DNA of 64,000 nt from Peptoniphilus vaginalis (GTDB lineage: Bacteria > Bacillota > Clostridia > Tissierellales > Peptoniphilaceae): contig NZ_FXLP01000004.1 in the NCBI RefSeq assembly GCF_900176605.1, positions 620,001-684,000 on the forward strand, given 5' to 3'. Under the pieces are notes generated by a model, which was not told the origin of the DNA, did no database searches, and was given only the letters and a program-made list of their open reading frames with translations. Positions 1-7,186 of this stretch are shown here, piece after piece (positions within the stretch are counted from its first letter, which is position 1; every line of letters starts with the position of its first letter). The translations under genes were made by a program, and so were the position numbers.

Positions 1-454
1 TGTTGTCCTCAGACTTTGGAAGATCCAAGACCCCGTTAGTGAAGGCAATCATATTTCTTGCATCCACAAAGTCAAAGCCAAGATAGGCTGCAAGGACTTG
101 GGCACTTATGAACTCGCCACGGCTTATTACGAAGTCATAACTTGCTCCATTTGTGATTTCATCCTTGACCTCAGCAAGAATCTTATCAATGTCTATATCC
201 AAAACAAGATCATCAACAATATTTTTATAAACATTCTCGATGATCTTGTAAACTTCATTAAAATTTAATTCGTGGGCACTTAGTTCGTGGCACATTGCTA
301 GAAGGTCAGTGACCTTGTGGTTGTTGTTAACTCCCTTTCCAGGCGCAGAAACGACTATGTACTTTCTTGCTTCGTCTTCCAGTACAATATCCTTAACTTT
401 TTTCAGTTGACGAGCATCAGCAAGTGAACTGCCACCAAATTTTGCGACTTTCAT
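1..454 (-). CDS. lysC: Aspartate kinase, N-terminal part (runs off the left edge)
   Basis: Catalyses ATP-dependent phosphorylation of aspartate, the first step of the aspartate family pathway (lysine, threonine, methionine, diaminopimelate). Read on the minus strand the protein opens with MKVAKFGGSSLADA; KFGGSS is the nucleotide-binding signature of aspartokinases. A second conserved stretch, VVSAPGKG, follows near residue 35, and a FVDARNMI-like substrate-binding segment lies near the window edge. About 151 residues are visible and the regulatory ACT domains lie outside. The start is the ATG at 454, preceded by a good AAAGGAGAAAA ribosome binding site. It has its own promoter about 170 nt upstream. 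Confidence 0.93.
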   Translation of the reverse strand, partial: MKVAKFGGSSLADARQLKKVKDIVLEDEARKYIVVSAPGKGVNNNHKVTDLLAMCHELSAHELNFNEVYKIIENVYKNIVDDLVLDIDIDKILAEVKDEITNGASYDFVISRGEFISAQVLAAYLGFDFVDARNMIAFTNGVLDLPKSEDN

Positions 455-739
455 CTTTTTCTCCTTTTTGTAAAATTAATAAAAAACTTTTAACACAATA
501 AAAATTGCCAAGTGAATAAGAATTATTTAATCAATCAAAACTACTTAGTAATAAAAAATTAAAAAATTAAACTTACAAAACAATCTCATAAATATAAGTA
601 AAAATGTTAAAAGTAATTTTTTCGATTATACAATTATTTAGCCCAGTTGTCAATTAGAAGGGACTTAGTAAGGTAGGGAAAAGAAGGATAACACAAAAAA
701 TTTAACAAGAGGACAGAGAGAACAAAAATTTAAAATTTG
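455..739. other. Intergenic region between lysC and the mgtA terminator
   Basis: Apart from the lysC promoter and its AT-rich leader I see no coding potential, repeat or RNA gene here. Confidence 0.6.
625..653 (-). promoter_or_regulatory. Promoter of the aspartate kinase gene
   Basis: On the minus strand TTGACA (653-648), a 17-nt spacer and TATAAT (630-625) form a consensus sigma-A promoter. The roughly 165-nt leader that follows is AT-rich. I looked for a lysine riboswitch in it and saw none. Confidence 0.85.
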
Positions 740-767
740 AAAAAAAAGGCCGAGTGAACTCGACCTA
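740..767 (-). terminator. Intrinsic terminator of mgtA
   Basis: On the minus strand AGGTCGAGT/ACTCGGCCT forms a 9-bp stem with one G-T pair and a tight loop, followed by a run of seven T. It lies just past the mgtA stop. Confidence 0.85.
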
Positions 768-788
768 AATATTCGTAAGCTATTAAAT

Positions 789-3320
789 TTATTTTCGTGA
801 GAAGGAGTTTCGTTTATAAAATTCTTTTTTCAATGCTTCTGCTACTAAGGCATAGACAAAGGAGATTAAAAACATTGCAAGTAGGGCCTTGATAGGAAGG
901 TCAACTAAACCAAGATAGGAGTTAATTGGACTGTAAATTATTCCAACCAAGAGGATGCTGACACATACAATAGCAAGGATTAACTTTTTGGAAGGTTTGC
1001 TTTTAAAAATTGGTCTTGCAGTCCTGACGATTAACATAACAACCATAGCTGAGATAACAGATTCTAACATCCAACCTGTTTGGAAGTAACTTTCCCTTGC
1101 CTTGAAAATAAAAATTAAAACAAAGAAGGTCACATAGTCAAATAGGGAGGATATTATTCCGAAGATAATCATAAACCTCTTGATGAATTTCATATCCCAC
1201 TTAACAGGATTTTTCAACCAGTCCTCATCAACAGAGTCCGATGCAATTTGCAAGGAAGGGAAGTCAGTTAACAAGTTTGTAAGAAGGATTTGCTTGGGCA
1301 AGAGGGGCAAAAACTTTAAAAAGAGACTTGCACCTGCCATAGAAAACATATTTCCAAAGTTGGCACTTGTAGCAACAAAGATATACTTCAAGGTGTTGAT
1401 GAAGGTCCTTCTTCCTTCCTTAATGCCCGATAAGAGGACAGCAAGATTGTTTTGCAAAAGAACAATTGAAGCAGCATTCTTTGCTGTGTCGGCAGCTGTG
1501 TCAACAGATATGCCCACGTCAGCAACTTTGATGGCAGGAGCATCATTGATGCCATCTCCCATATAGCCAACAATTTCTCCAGCTTCCTTATAAGCCATGA
1601 TGATTTTTTCCTTTTGGTTAGGACTTATTTCAGCAAATATATCAATATCTAAAACTTTTTTGTTAAGTTGACTTAGGGAGTAAGAACTTAAATCTTCTCC
1701 AAGCAAAATTTTTTCAGGATTAAGTCCAATTTGACTGCCAATATTTTTTGCAATCTCTTGGTTATCTCCAGTTATCATCTTTAAGGCAACGCCAAGCTTA
1801 TTCATTTGGCTAACAACATCCCTTATATCTTCCTTTAATGGGTCCATAAAAAGCAAGAAACCCTTGAAGATCATATCTTGTGCAGTTTCTTTTTCAAGGT
1901 CGCAAGAATCATCTAAAAATTTGTAGGAAAGACCTAAGACCCTATAGCCTTGACTTGAATACTTATTAAAAGAATTTTTTAAACTAGGTATGATAGCATC
2001 AATTGATCCAAGACTGCCATCACTTCCTTCGTAAGTTTTGCAAATCTTTAAGATGCTATCAAAGGCTCCCTTAGTGACCATTAAATTCTTATTTGAAAAA
2101 TCGTCATTAGTTTTCACAACGACACTTAAGAGTTTATTTTCAAAAGAGTAGGGGATTTCAAAAAGTTTTTTGTAGCCAGAAAAATCTTGTGACTTGTCAC
2201 TTAAGATAGCTTCATCAATTGGATTGGCATAGCCCTCTTGAAAGTATGAATTAATAGCTGCAAATTTTTTTAAATCCTCAGAATTTTCTCCAGCAAAATT
2301 GAGGCTAGAGTGGAGCTTAACCTTGCCCTGAGTAATAGTTCCAGTTTTGTCAGAACACATAACTGTCATTGAACCAAAGTTTTCAATGGAATTTAACTTC
2401 TTCACAATAACACCTTGCTCGGACATTCTCTTGGCACCCTGTGACAAGTTAACGCTAATAATAGCCGGCAACATTTGTGGAGTTAGACCAACAGATAGGG
2501 CAAGGGCAAACATAAAAGATTCCAAAAAAGACTTATTTAAAACAATATTAAACAAGAAAATTAAACCAATTAAGAGGGTAGTAACGTGCAAGATTAAATT
2601 GCCAAAATTTTTAATGCCCTTTTCGAAGTCTGTATCCGAATCCCTTTTACTAAGAGAATTTGTAATTTTTCCAAACTCAGTGTCCCTTGCTAAGTTTACA
2701 ATAAGAGCCTTGCCAGACCCACTAATAAGGTGAGTCCCCATCCAAAGAGAATTTTTCCTCGCAGAGAGACCTGTGCTGGCAGGTAGCTTTCCGCAAGACT
2801 TCTCAACAGGGAAGGTCTCACCAGTTAAGCTTGACTCATCAGTAGTAAGAGAGTTGCCTTCAATAAGCAAACAATCAGCAGGAATCATATCACCAGTTTT
2901 CACCTTAATAATGTCACCAAGAGTTAAGTCAGCATTGTCTAACTCTTTAAAACTGCCATCTCTTAAAACAGAAGAGGTAACACTGACAGAAGAAAGAAGT
3001 TTCTTCACAGCGTCCTTTGCCTTGCTCTCATGAAGATAACTCAAGAGAGAAGAAATCAAAATAATAATTAAAATAATGATACCATCAGAATAATCCTTTA
3101 AAAAAATAGACAAGATAGCAGCGAAGATAAGAATCAAAGTAATAGGGCTTTTGAATTGAGATAAAAATATTATAAAGTTAGAAGAAGCCTTCTTCTCATC
3201 AAAAACATTCTTACCATAAGACTCAATCCTATCAGCGGCCTCTTGACTAGTTAAACCATCACGGCTAGAATTTAATTCCTTCAATGCATCATCTATGTCA
3301 TAAGACCAAAAATTTTTCAT
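789..3320 (-). CDS. mgtA: Magnesium-translocating P-type ATPase (MgtA/MgtB type)
   Basis: Membrane P-type (P3B) ATPase importing Mg2+. Visible in order: an N-terminal cation-ATPase domain; the actuator loop LTGETFPVEK; the M4 motif VGLTPQMLP typical of MgtA/B; the phosphorylation site CSDKTGTIT; the hinge MGDGINDAPA; and a hydrophobic C-terminal set of helices. The product is 843 residues against about 900 in enterobacterial MgtA. The start is ATG 3320, eight bases after AGGAGG; the longer frame starting at 3341 has this ribosome binding site inside it. The upstream region is very AT-rich with an 18-bp tandem repeat, and no M-box riboswitch is visible. The gene stands alone, with a terminator behind it and an IS element upstream. 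Confidence 0.93.
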   Translation of the reverse strand: MKNFWSYDIDDALKELNSSRDGLTSQEAADRIESYGKNVFDEKKASSNFIIFLSQFKSPITLILIFAAILSIFLKDYSDGIIILIIILISSLLSYLHESKAKDAVKKLLSSVSVTSSVLRDGSFKELDNADLTLGDIIKVKTGDMIPADCLLIEGNSLTTDESSLTGETFPVEKSCGKLPASTGLSARKNSLWMGTHLISGSGKALIVNLARDTEFGKITNSLSKRDSDTDFEKGIKNFGNLILHVTTLLIGLIFLFNIVLNKSFLESFMFALALSVGLTPQMLPAIISVNLSQGAKRMSEQGVIVKKLNSIENFGSMTVMCSDKTGTITQGKVKLHSSLNFAGENSEDLKKFAAINSYFQEGYANPIDEAILSDKSQDFSGYKKLFEIPYSFENKLLSVVVKTNDDFSNKNLMVTKGAFDSILKICKTYEGSDGSLGSIDAIIPSLKNSFNKYSSQGYRVLGLSYKFLDDSCDLEKETAQDMIFKGFLLFMDPLKEDIRDVVSQMNKLGVALKMITGDNQEIAKNIGSQIGLNPEKILLGEDLSSYSLSQLNKKVLDIDIFAEISPNQKEKIIMAYKEAGEIVGYMGDGINDAPAIKVADVGISVDTAADTAKNAASIVLLQNNLAVLLSGIKEGRRTFINTLKYIFVATSANFGNMFSMAGASLFLKFLPLLPKQILLTNLLTDFPSLQIASDSVDEDWLKNPVKWDMKFIKRFMIIFGIISSLFDYVTFFVLIFIFKARESYFQTGWMLESVISAMVVMLIVRTARPIFKSKPSKKLILAIVCVSILLVGIIYSPINSYLGLVDLPIKALLAMFLISFVYALVAEALKKEFYKRNSFSRK

Positions 3321-3394
3321 AATACCTCCTAGATAGGTCAAATATATATCTAATAAGAATAAAATACAATAGGATTAATAGAAATAAAAATATA

Positions 3395-3448
3395 TAAGTA
3401 AAATAAAAAATGTAAGTAAAATAAAAAATGTAAGTAAAATAAAAAAAG
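3395..3448. repeat. 18-bp AT-rich tandem repeat, three copies
   Basis: The unit TAAGTAAAATAAAAAATG occurs three times head to tail (3395, 3413, 3431), the last copy slightly diverged. It lies between the mgtA start and the IS3-family element, in the T-rich tract that follows the split terminator on the minus strand. Confidence 0.85.
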
Positions 3449-3506
3449 ACCGAAGCCTTGATATGTACCCTCTTTACTGGACAAACCAGTAAGGAGGGTA
3501 TTTTTT

Positions 3507-3983
3507 ATGAAATATAGTTATGAATTCAAAAAAGAATGTGTACAGTTGTATAGAGAAGGTAAATGGCCCAATACACCTGAAGGAACAAAAGAAAAAATCT
3601 TTCATAATTCAATTAGAATATGGTTTAAGTTAGAAGAACTTCATGGACCAGAAATTTTAAAACATGGAAATAATATCAATTGGACACCTGATGAGAAATT
3701 AGAAATGGTATCTAAAGTGTTAGCTGGAAATTCAATAAAGTCCATAGCAATTGAATATGGAATTAATGATGGACAACTCTATTCATGGGTTAACAAGTAT
3801 AAAAATTATGGATATAATGGTCTTGTTAATAAAAAGAAAGGTCGTAAATCCAAAAATCCAAGCATGAAAAGTAAAAATAACCATAAAGCAAAAGAACTTA
3901 ATGAATCTGAAAGAGAAGAGCTAATAAAACTTAGAGCAGAAAATGAATATATAAAGGCAGAAAATGAAATAATAAAAAAATAG
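3507..3983 (+). CDS. IS3-family transposase OrfA
   Basis: DNA-binding half of the transposase, 158 residues. It has two helix-turn-helix segments: an N-terminal YSYEFKKECVQLYREG motif, and a second near residue 80 (SIAIEYGINDGQLYSWVNKY). A Lys-rich linker and a leucine-zipper-like tail (LIKLRAENEYIKAENEIIKK) follow. The ribosome binding site AAGGAGGG is embedded in the left-end hairpin. The gene ends at a TAG directly after seven A, where ribosomes can slip into the orfB frame. Confidence 0.92.
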   Translation: MKYSYEFKKECVQLYREGKWPNTPEGTKEKIFHNSIRIWFKLEELHGPEILKHGNNINWTPDEKLEMVSKVLAGNSIKSIAIEYGINDGQLYSWVNKYKNYGYNGLVNKKKGRKSKNPSMKSKNNHKAKELNESEREELIKLRAENEYIKAENEIIKK

Positions 3984-4025
3984 ATCGCCTTGAGAGAAGA
4001 ACGCTACGCTGCGCAACTCAAGGCG
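3974..4025 (+). promoter_or_regulatory. Programmed minus-one frameshift signal joining OrfA and OrfB
   Basis: A slippery run of seven A (3974-3980) sits immediately before the orfA stop. Five bases after the run a perfect 9-bp stem forms between CGCCTTGAG (3986-3994) and CTCAAGGCG (4017-4025), with a 22-nt loop. The minus-one frame is open from 3980 through the orfB ATG at 4097. The layout matches known IS3-family frameshift sites producing OrfAB. Confidence 0.8.
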
Positions 4026-4096
4026 AAAAAGCAGCGATTGTCAAAGAACTCAAAGAAAAAGGATACAGACTAAAATATCTTTTAATAGCTATTGAT

Positions 4097-4891
4097 ATGC
4101 CAAGGTCAACATACTATTTTGAAATAAATAAAATTGATAAAATAAAAATTAAGAATAGTCATGTGGCAGATAAAATAACTCAAATATTTAACTTACACAA
4201 AGGAAGATATGGAGTAAGAAGAGTATATATGGAGTTGCTAAGTCAAGGTTATGTCATAAATCATAAAAGAGTTCAAAGGATAATGCATGAGTTAAAACTA
4301 TTCGGAAAAAGATCTAAGGAAAAATATCACTCATATAAGGGTAAGATAGGGAAAGTAGCTGATAATATAATAAATAGAGATTTCAAGGCAGATAGACCTC
4401 TGCAAAAATGGACCACTGATGCATCAGAGTTTAAATTTTCTTGGGGTAAATGCTACATATCTCCAATACTTGATATGTATACAAATGAGATAATCTCTTA
4501 TGACTTATCCTTACACCCTAATTTAAAACAAATATCCAATATGCTAGAAAAAGCATTTAACAAATTTCCAAAACTAAATAATCTAATACTGCATTCAGAT
4601 CAAGGATGGCAATACCAACATAAATATTATGTGAATGAGCTTAAAAAACATGGTATAAGACAATCAATGTCAAGGAAGGGAAATTGTTATGATAACTCCA
4701 TTATGGAGACATTCTTTGGAAGATTAAAAAATGAAATTTATTATGGTTATGAAAAGAGCTATAGCTCTTTTGAAGAATTTTCGAGAGCAATAGAGGAATA
4801 TATTGATTATTACAATAATGAAAGAATTCAATCCAAAACAAAATGGATGCCACCTACAAAGTATAGGTTAGCATCCACTACAATTAGTTAA
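4097..4891 (+). CDS. IS3-family transposase OrfB (DDE integrase domain)
   Basis: Catalytic half of the transposase, 264 residues from the first ATG; the frame is open upstream to 3980, so the active product is probably the OrfAB fusion. An HTH_21-like segment (GRYGVRRVYMEL) precedes an rve integrase core with the DDE residues: D in WTTDASEF, D in LHSDQGWQY and E in NSIMETFFGRLKNE. It ends in the usual YIDYYNNERIQ motif. No stop or frameshift interrupts the core, so the element may be active. Confidence 0.94.
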   Translation: MPRSTYYFEINKIDKIKIKNSHVADKITQIFNLHKGRYGVRRVYMELLSQGYVINHKRVQRIMHELKLFGKRSKEKYHSYKGKIGKVADNIINRDFKADRPLQKWTTDASEFKFSWGKCYISPILDMYTNEIISYDLSLHPNLKQISNMLEKAFNKFPKLNNLILHSDQGWQYQHKYYVNELKKHGIRQSMSRKGNCYDNSIMETFFGRLKNEIYYGYEKSYSSFEEFSRAIEEYIDYYNNERIQSKTKWMPPTKYRLASTTIS

Positions 4892-5003
4892 TTGAATATT
4901 GTGTCCAGTTTTATGGGTACACATCACCTCGGCCTATGATTTATAAAAATTTGCAATTAAATTTTCGATTTTATTTTTGTCTTTGAATTGATAGTTTGTA
5001 AAG

Positions 5004-6983
5004 TTATATTTCATCAAGCCCTATTTCTTTAAAATAAGCATAAGTTTCATCGTAATACTCTCTTAAACGTGTCTTGTCATAATCAGAACCTCTTGGGATA
5101 AAAATTATCATGCCCTGCCTTGACCTTGTGAGTAGGACTCTGTAGGAATTTTTTAAATAAAGTCTTTCTTCAGCCTTATTAATGTTAATCCATTTAGAAC
5201 CATGGAACTTTTTGTATTCCCATTTGCCATTCTTCATCCTTAGGTCTGCATCCCAAGCAACAATTGAATAGTCTAACTCAAGGCCTTGGACATCAAACTC
5301 TGTAATAACGTCTTCAAGATAATAGCAAGACCTCACATCTTCTTTATCATTTAAAAACCAGTTGGCAACATTGACATTGTTTTTTACAAAAATACCTTCA
5401 GACTTTAATCTAAGGGCACCACTTGTAGCCAAGAGACCATATTTTTCTGAACCTTTGGATATTTCTCTTATCCAATTTTTTGCGACATTTAAATCACGTG
5501 TTAGCTTAATTGGATACTTATCCTTAATTTTTTTATATAGACCTTGAGCCTTTAATAAGTCTAAATCTAAAGAGTATTTTATAAAGTCTGCAAGGTCAGG
5601 AGACCTAAAGGACCTCATAGAAACTGAAAGATGAAGGTCATGAAGATCCTTTATGTTTAAGCCCTTAACCATATCTTTCCAGAGATTATCCATAAGATAC
5701 TCATCTTTTAAATTTGTAGAAACATAAACATCCCAGTCGTTAAATTTAGCTCTTAGAGCATTAAACCATTCAGGCAAGCCACCTTCGCCTTCGTTAATCT
5801 CTTGGCCACCACCAATTAGGCAGACAACAACAGCCCAGTCCTTATGACGATCCATTGTAGAAATTAAAAACTCGGGTTCGCTATAATTAAAATTAAGGAT
5901 ACCTTTTTTAGTTTTCATAAACTTATGAATCATTTCTTGATTCCAGGATCTTTGAGCTTCATCAAAAATTACAATGTGTTCAGGAGGTACATCATCATTA
6001 TTGACAAAAGAATCCCTATACTTATGTATCATTTGAATAAAAGCGTTAGTATGTCTTTCTTCATCTCTCTTATTTGTTTTTATTCCCAGTTCCTTTAATG
6101 CCTTTATCTTATCTCTTACAAGAGCTTCTTTTAGGACTTGAACTAAGGGGAAGTTGCCAGATAAAAACACAGCGTGTTCTCCCTTTTTAGCATCCGATTT
6201 TTGGATACTTAAGTTTAAACCAACTAAAGTTTTTCCTGCGCCAGGAACACCTGTTACAAAGCAAATAGATTTTCTATCATTAGCCTTGCTATAATCTATA
6301 ATTTTATTAATTGCATCTGTAGTTATATTTATATTTTTTGCACCAGCATCATTTCTAGTTATGTCACTGACATTGTGACCCTTATAAAGAGCTTGAGCAG
6401 CCTCAACAATAGTTGGAGTTGGAAAATATTCACTATTTATCCACGAGTCATAAGAAAAATCATTTTCTCTATAAATAGAAGATACATTTAAAATTAAATT
6501 TTTAATATCAAACTCATTAGCTCTAAGAGGTTTTAAAATATTGTCCTTTAAAATAAATTGAATTGGATAAGATGGAGCATCACTTGCAATTAAAATAGGA
6601 ACAATTAACTTATCAGAACTTTCCTTGTGAAAATTTTTCAAATCAAGAGCATAATCATAAACTTGGTCATAGTCATTGGACTTATAAGAATTGCTTCCAC
6701 ATTTGAACTCCAAAATAAATACAATATTTTTGTATAAAATTACATTATCGATTCTCTTTCCCATGCGGGGAATGACATACTCAAAGAGAATTTTAGAAGA
6801 AGGATCCTTTAAATCCTTTAACTCCCTTTTTAGAATTTCAATCTCAGCCTCCCAAGTATTTTTTTGTTGTATCCTAGTGTCAGCAGAAGAATCATTTCTT
6901 GAAATCTCTCCCAAAATTTTATCATTATCACTTTTCAAAAAGTTAGAAATGCTCGACTCATAGTAAGCTCTTAAACTATTCAT
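5004..6983 (-). CDS. Nuclease-helicase fusion, DUF2075 (Schlafen/UvrD-like) family
   Basis: A 659-residue putative DNA/RNA helicase. Residues about 60-100 look like a PD-(D/E)XK nuclease core: a glutamate in LFEYVIP, the acidic residue in GKRIDNV, then FILEFKCG. From about residue 245 a P-loop ATPase follows, with Walker A TGVPGAGKT and Walker B IVIFDEAQ, and a late motif YRVLLTRSRQGM like UvrD/Rep motif VI. Such proteins occur in defence islands, but no function is proven here. It has its own extended -10 promoter and good ribosome binding site (TTTAGGAG), so it is probably separate from the helicase operon upstream. Its original terminator is the one split by the IS element. Confidence 0.8.
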   Translation of the reverse strand: MNSLRAYYESSISNFLKSDNDKILGEISRNDSSADTRIQQKNTWEAEIEILKRELKDLKDPSSKILFEYVIPRMGKRIDNVILYKNIVFILEFKCGSNSYKSNDYDQVYDYALDLKNFHKESSDKLIVPILIASDAPSYPIQFILKDNILKPLRANEFDIKNLILNVSSIYRENDFSYDSWINSEYFPTPTIVEAAQALYKGHNVSDITRNDAGAKNINITTDAINKIIDYSKANDRKSICFVTGVPGAGKTLVGLNLSIQKSDAKKGEHAVFLSGNFPLVQVLKEALVRDKIKALKELGIKTNKRDEERHTNAFIQMIHKYRDSFVNNDDVPPEHIVIFDEAQRSWNQEMIHKFMKTKKGILNFNYSEPEFLISTMDRHKDWAVVVCLIGGGQEINEGEGGLPEWFNALRAKFNDWDVYVSTNLKDEYLMDNLWKDMVKGLNIKDLHDLHLSVSMRSFRSPDLADFIKYSLDLDLLKAQGLYKKIKDKYPIKLTRDLNVAKNWIREISKGSEKYGLLATSGALRLKSEGIFVKNNVNVANWFLNDKEDVRSCYYLEDVITEFDVQGLELDYSIVAWDADLRMKNGKWEYKKFHGSKWININKAEERLYLKNSYRVLLTRSRQGMIIFIPRGSDYDKTRLREYYDETYAYFKEIGLDEI

Positions 6984-7038
6984 ATAGACTCCTAAAAAAA
7001 TTATTTTTATAAAATTATAGATGAATATTATTTAAAAC

Positions 7039-7047
7039 ATTATATCA
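7039..7047 (-). promoter_or_regulatory. Extended -10 promoter of the nuclease-helicase gene
   Basis: TGATATAAT on the minus strand is a perfect extended -10 element about 55 nt upstream of the gene at 6983. The -35 region is weak. Confidence 0.6.
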
Positions 7048-7117
7048 CAGGGAAGTAAAAGCTTTTTAATTTATGAAGTAGAAAAAATTTTGCTGATTGA
7101 TTATTAAAAAGCATAAT

Positions 7118-7164
7118 AAAAATCCCCTCCTTATAGGTTTGCCCAGCAAAGAGGGAACGTATCA
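7118..7164 (-). repeat. Solo left end of the IS3-family element, placed as a terminator
   Basis: Read on the minus strand this stretch matches the left end of the IS at 3459: TGATAcGTtCCCTCTTTgCT, then GGgCAAACC, then AAGGAGGGgATTTTTA, where lower case marks differences. I count about seven mismatches in 46 positions. No transposase sequence follows. It keeps the CCCTC/GAGGG hairpin and T tract and lies about 25 bp past the stop of the large helicase gene, reading in its direction, so it probably works as that operon's terminator. Confidence 0.75.
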
Positions 7165-7186
7165 ATTTTTGTAGCATCTATTTATA

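Larger units (their letters stand above)
3459..4926 (+). mobile_element. IS3-family insertion sequence, about 1.47 kb, apparently intact
   Basis: Ends are TGATATGTACCC on the left and, reversed, TGATGTGTACCC on the right, both continuing into CTGGACA, so imperfect inverted repeats of about 25 bp. The flanks carry a 3-bp direct repeat CCT (3456-3458 and 4927-4929), as usual for this family. Inside are orfA, a minus-one frameshift signal and orfB with the DDE domain. The left end folds as CCCTCTTTACTGG/CCAGTAAGGAGGG followed by a T run. That hairpin would terminate incoming transcription and hide the orfA ribosome binding site. Partial copies of this element's ends occur at 7118-7164 and 40778-40873. 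Confidence 0.93.
3440..4935 (-). terminator. Intrinsic terminator split by an IS3-family insertion
   Basis: Joining the IS flanks and counting the 3-bp duplication once gives, on the minus strand, AGGCCGAGGCTTCGGTCT followed by seven T. This is a 7-bp stem (AGGCCGA/TCGGTCT, one G-T pair) with a GGCT loop. The arms are now at 4929-4935 and 3447-3453, separated by the IS. It would have terminated the leftward nuclease-helicase gene ending at 5004. Confidence 0.8.

Noticed and set aside
455-620. Possible lysine riboswitch before aspartate kinase
   Set aside because: No conserved lysine-riboswitch core or terminator hairpin is seen in the AT-rich leader.
2347-2733. Plus-strand reading frame of 128 residues opposite mgtA
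   Set aside because: It lies wholly on the other strand of a well-matched ATPase, has no ribosome binding site and no family pattern. The same holds for the frames at 1180-1566 and 2773-3033.
3395-3448. Short CRISPR-like array
   Set aside because: The 18-bp units are directly adjacent without spacers and no cas gene is in the window. No CRISPR array was seen anywhere.
3321-3458. Possible M-box magnesium riboswitch before mgtA
   Set aside because: The leader is only AT-rich tandem repeats; none of the conserved M-box helices are visible.
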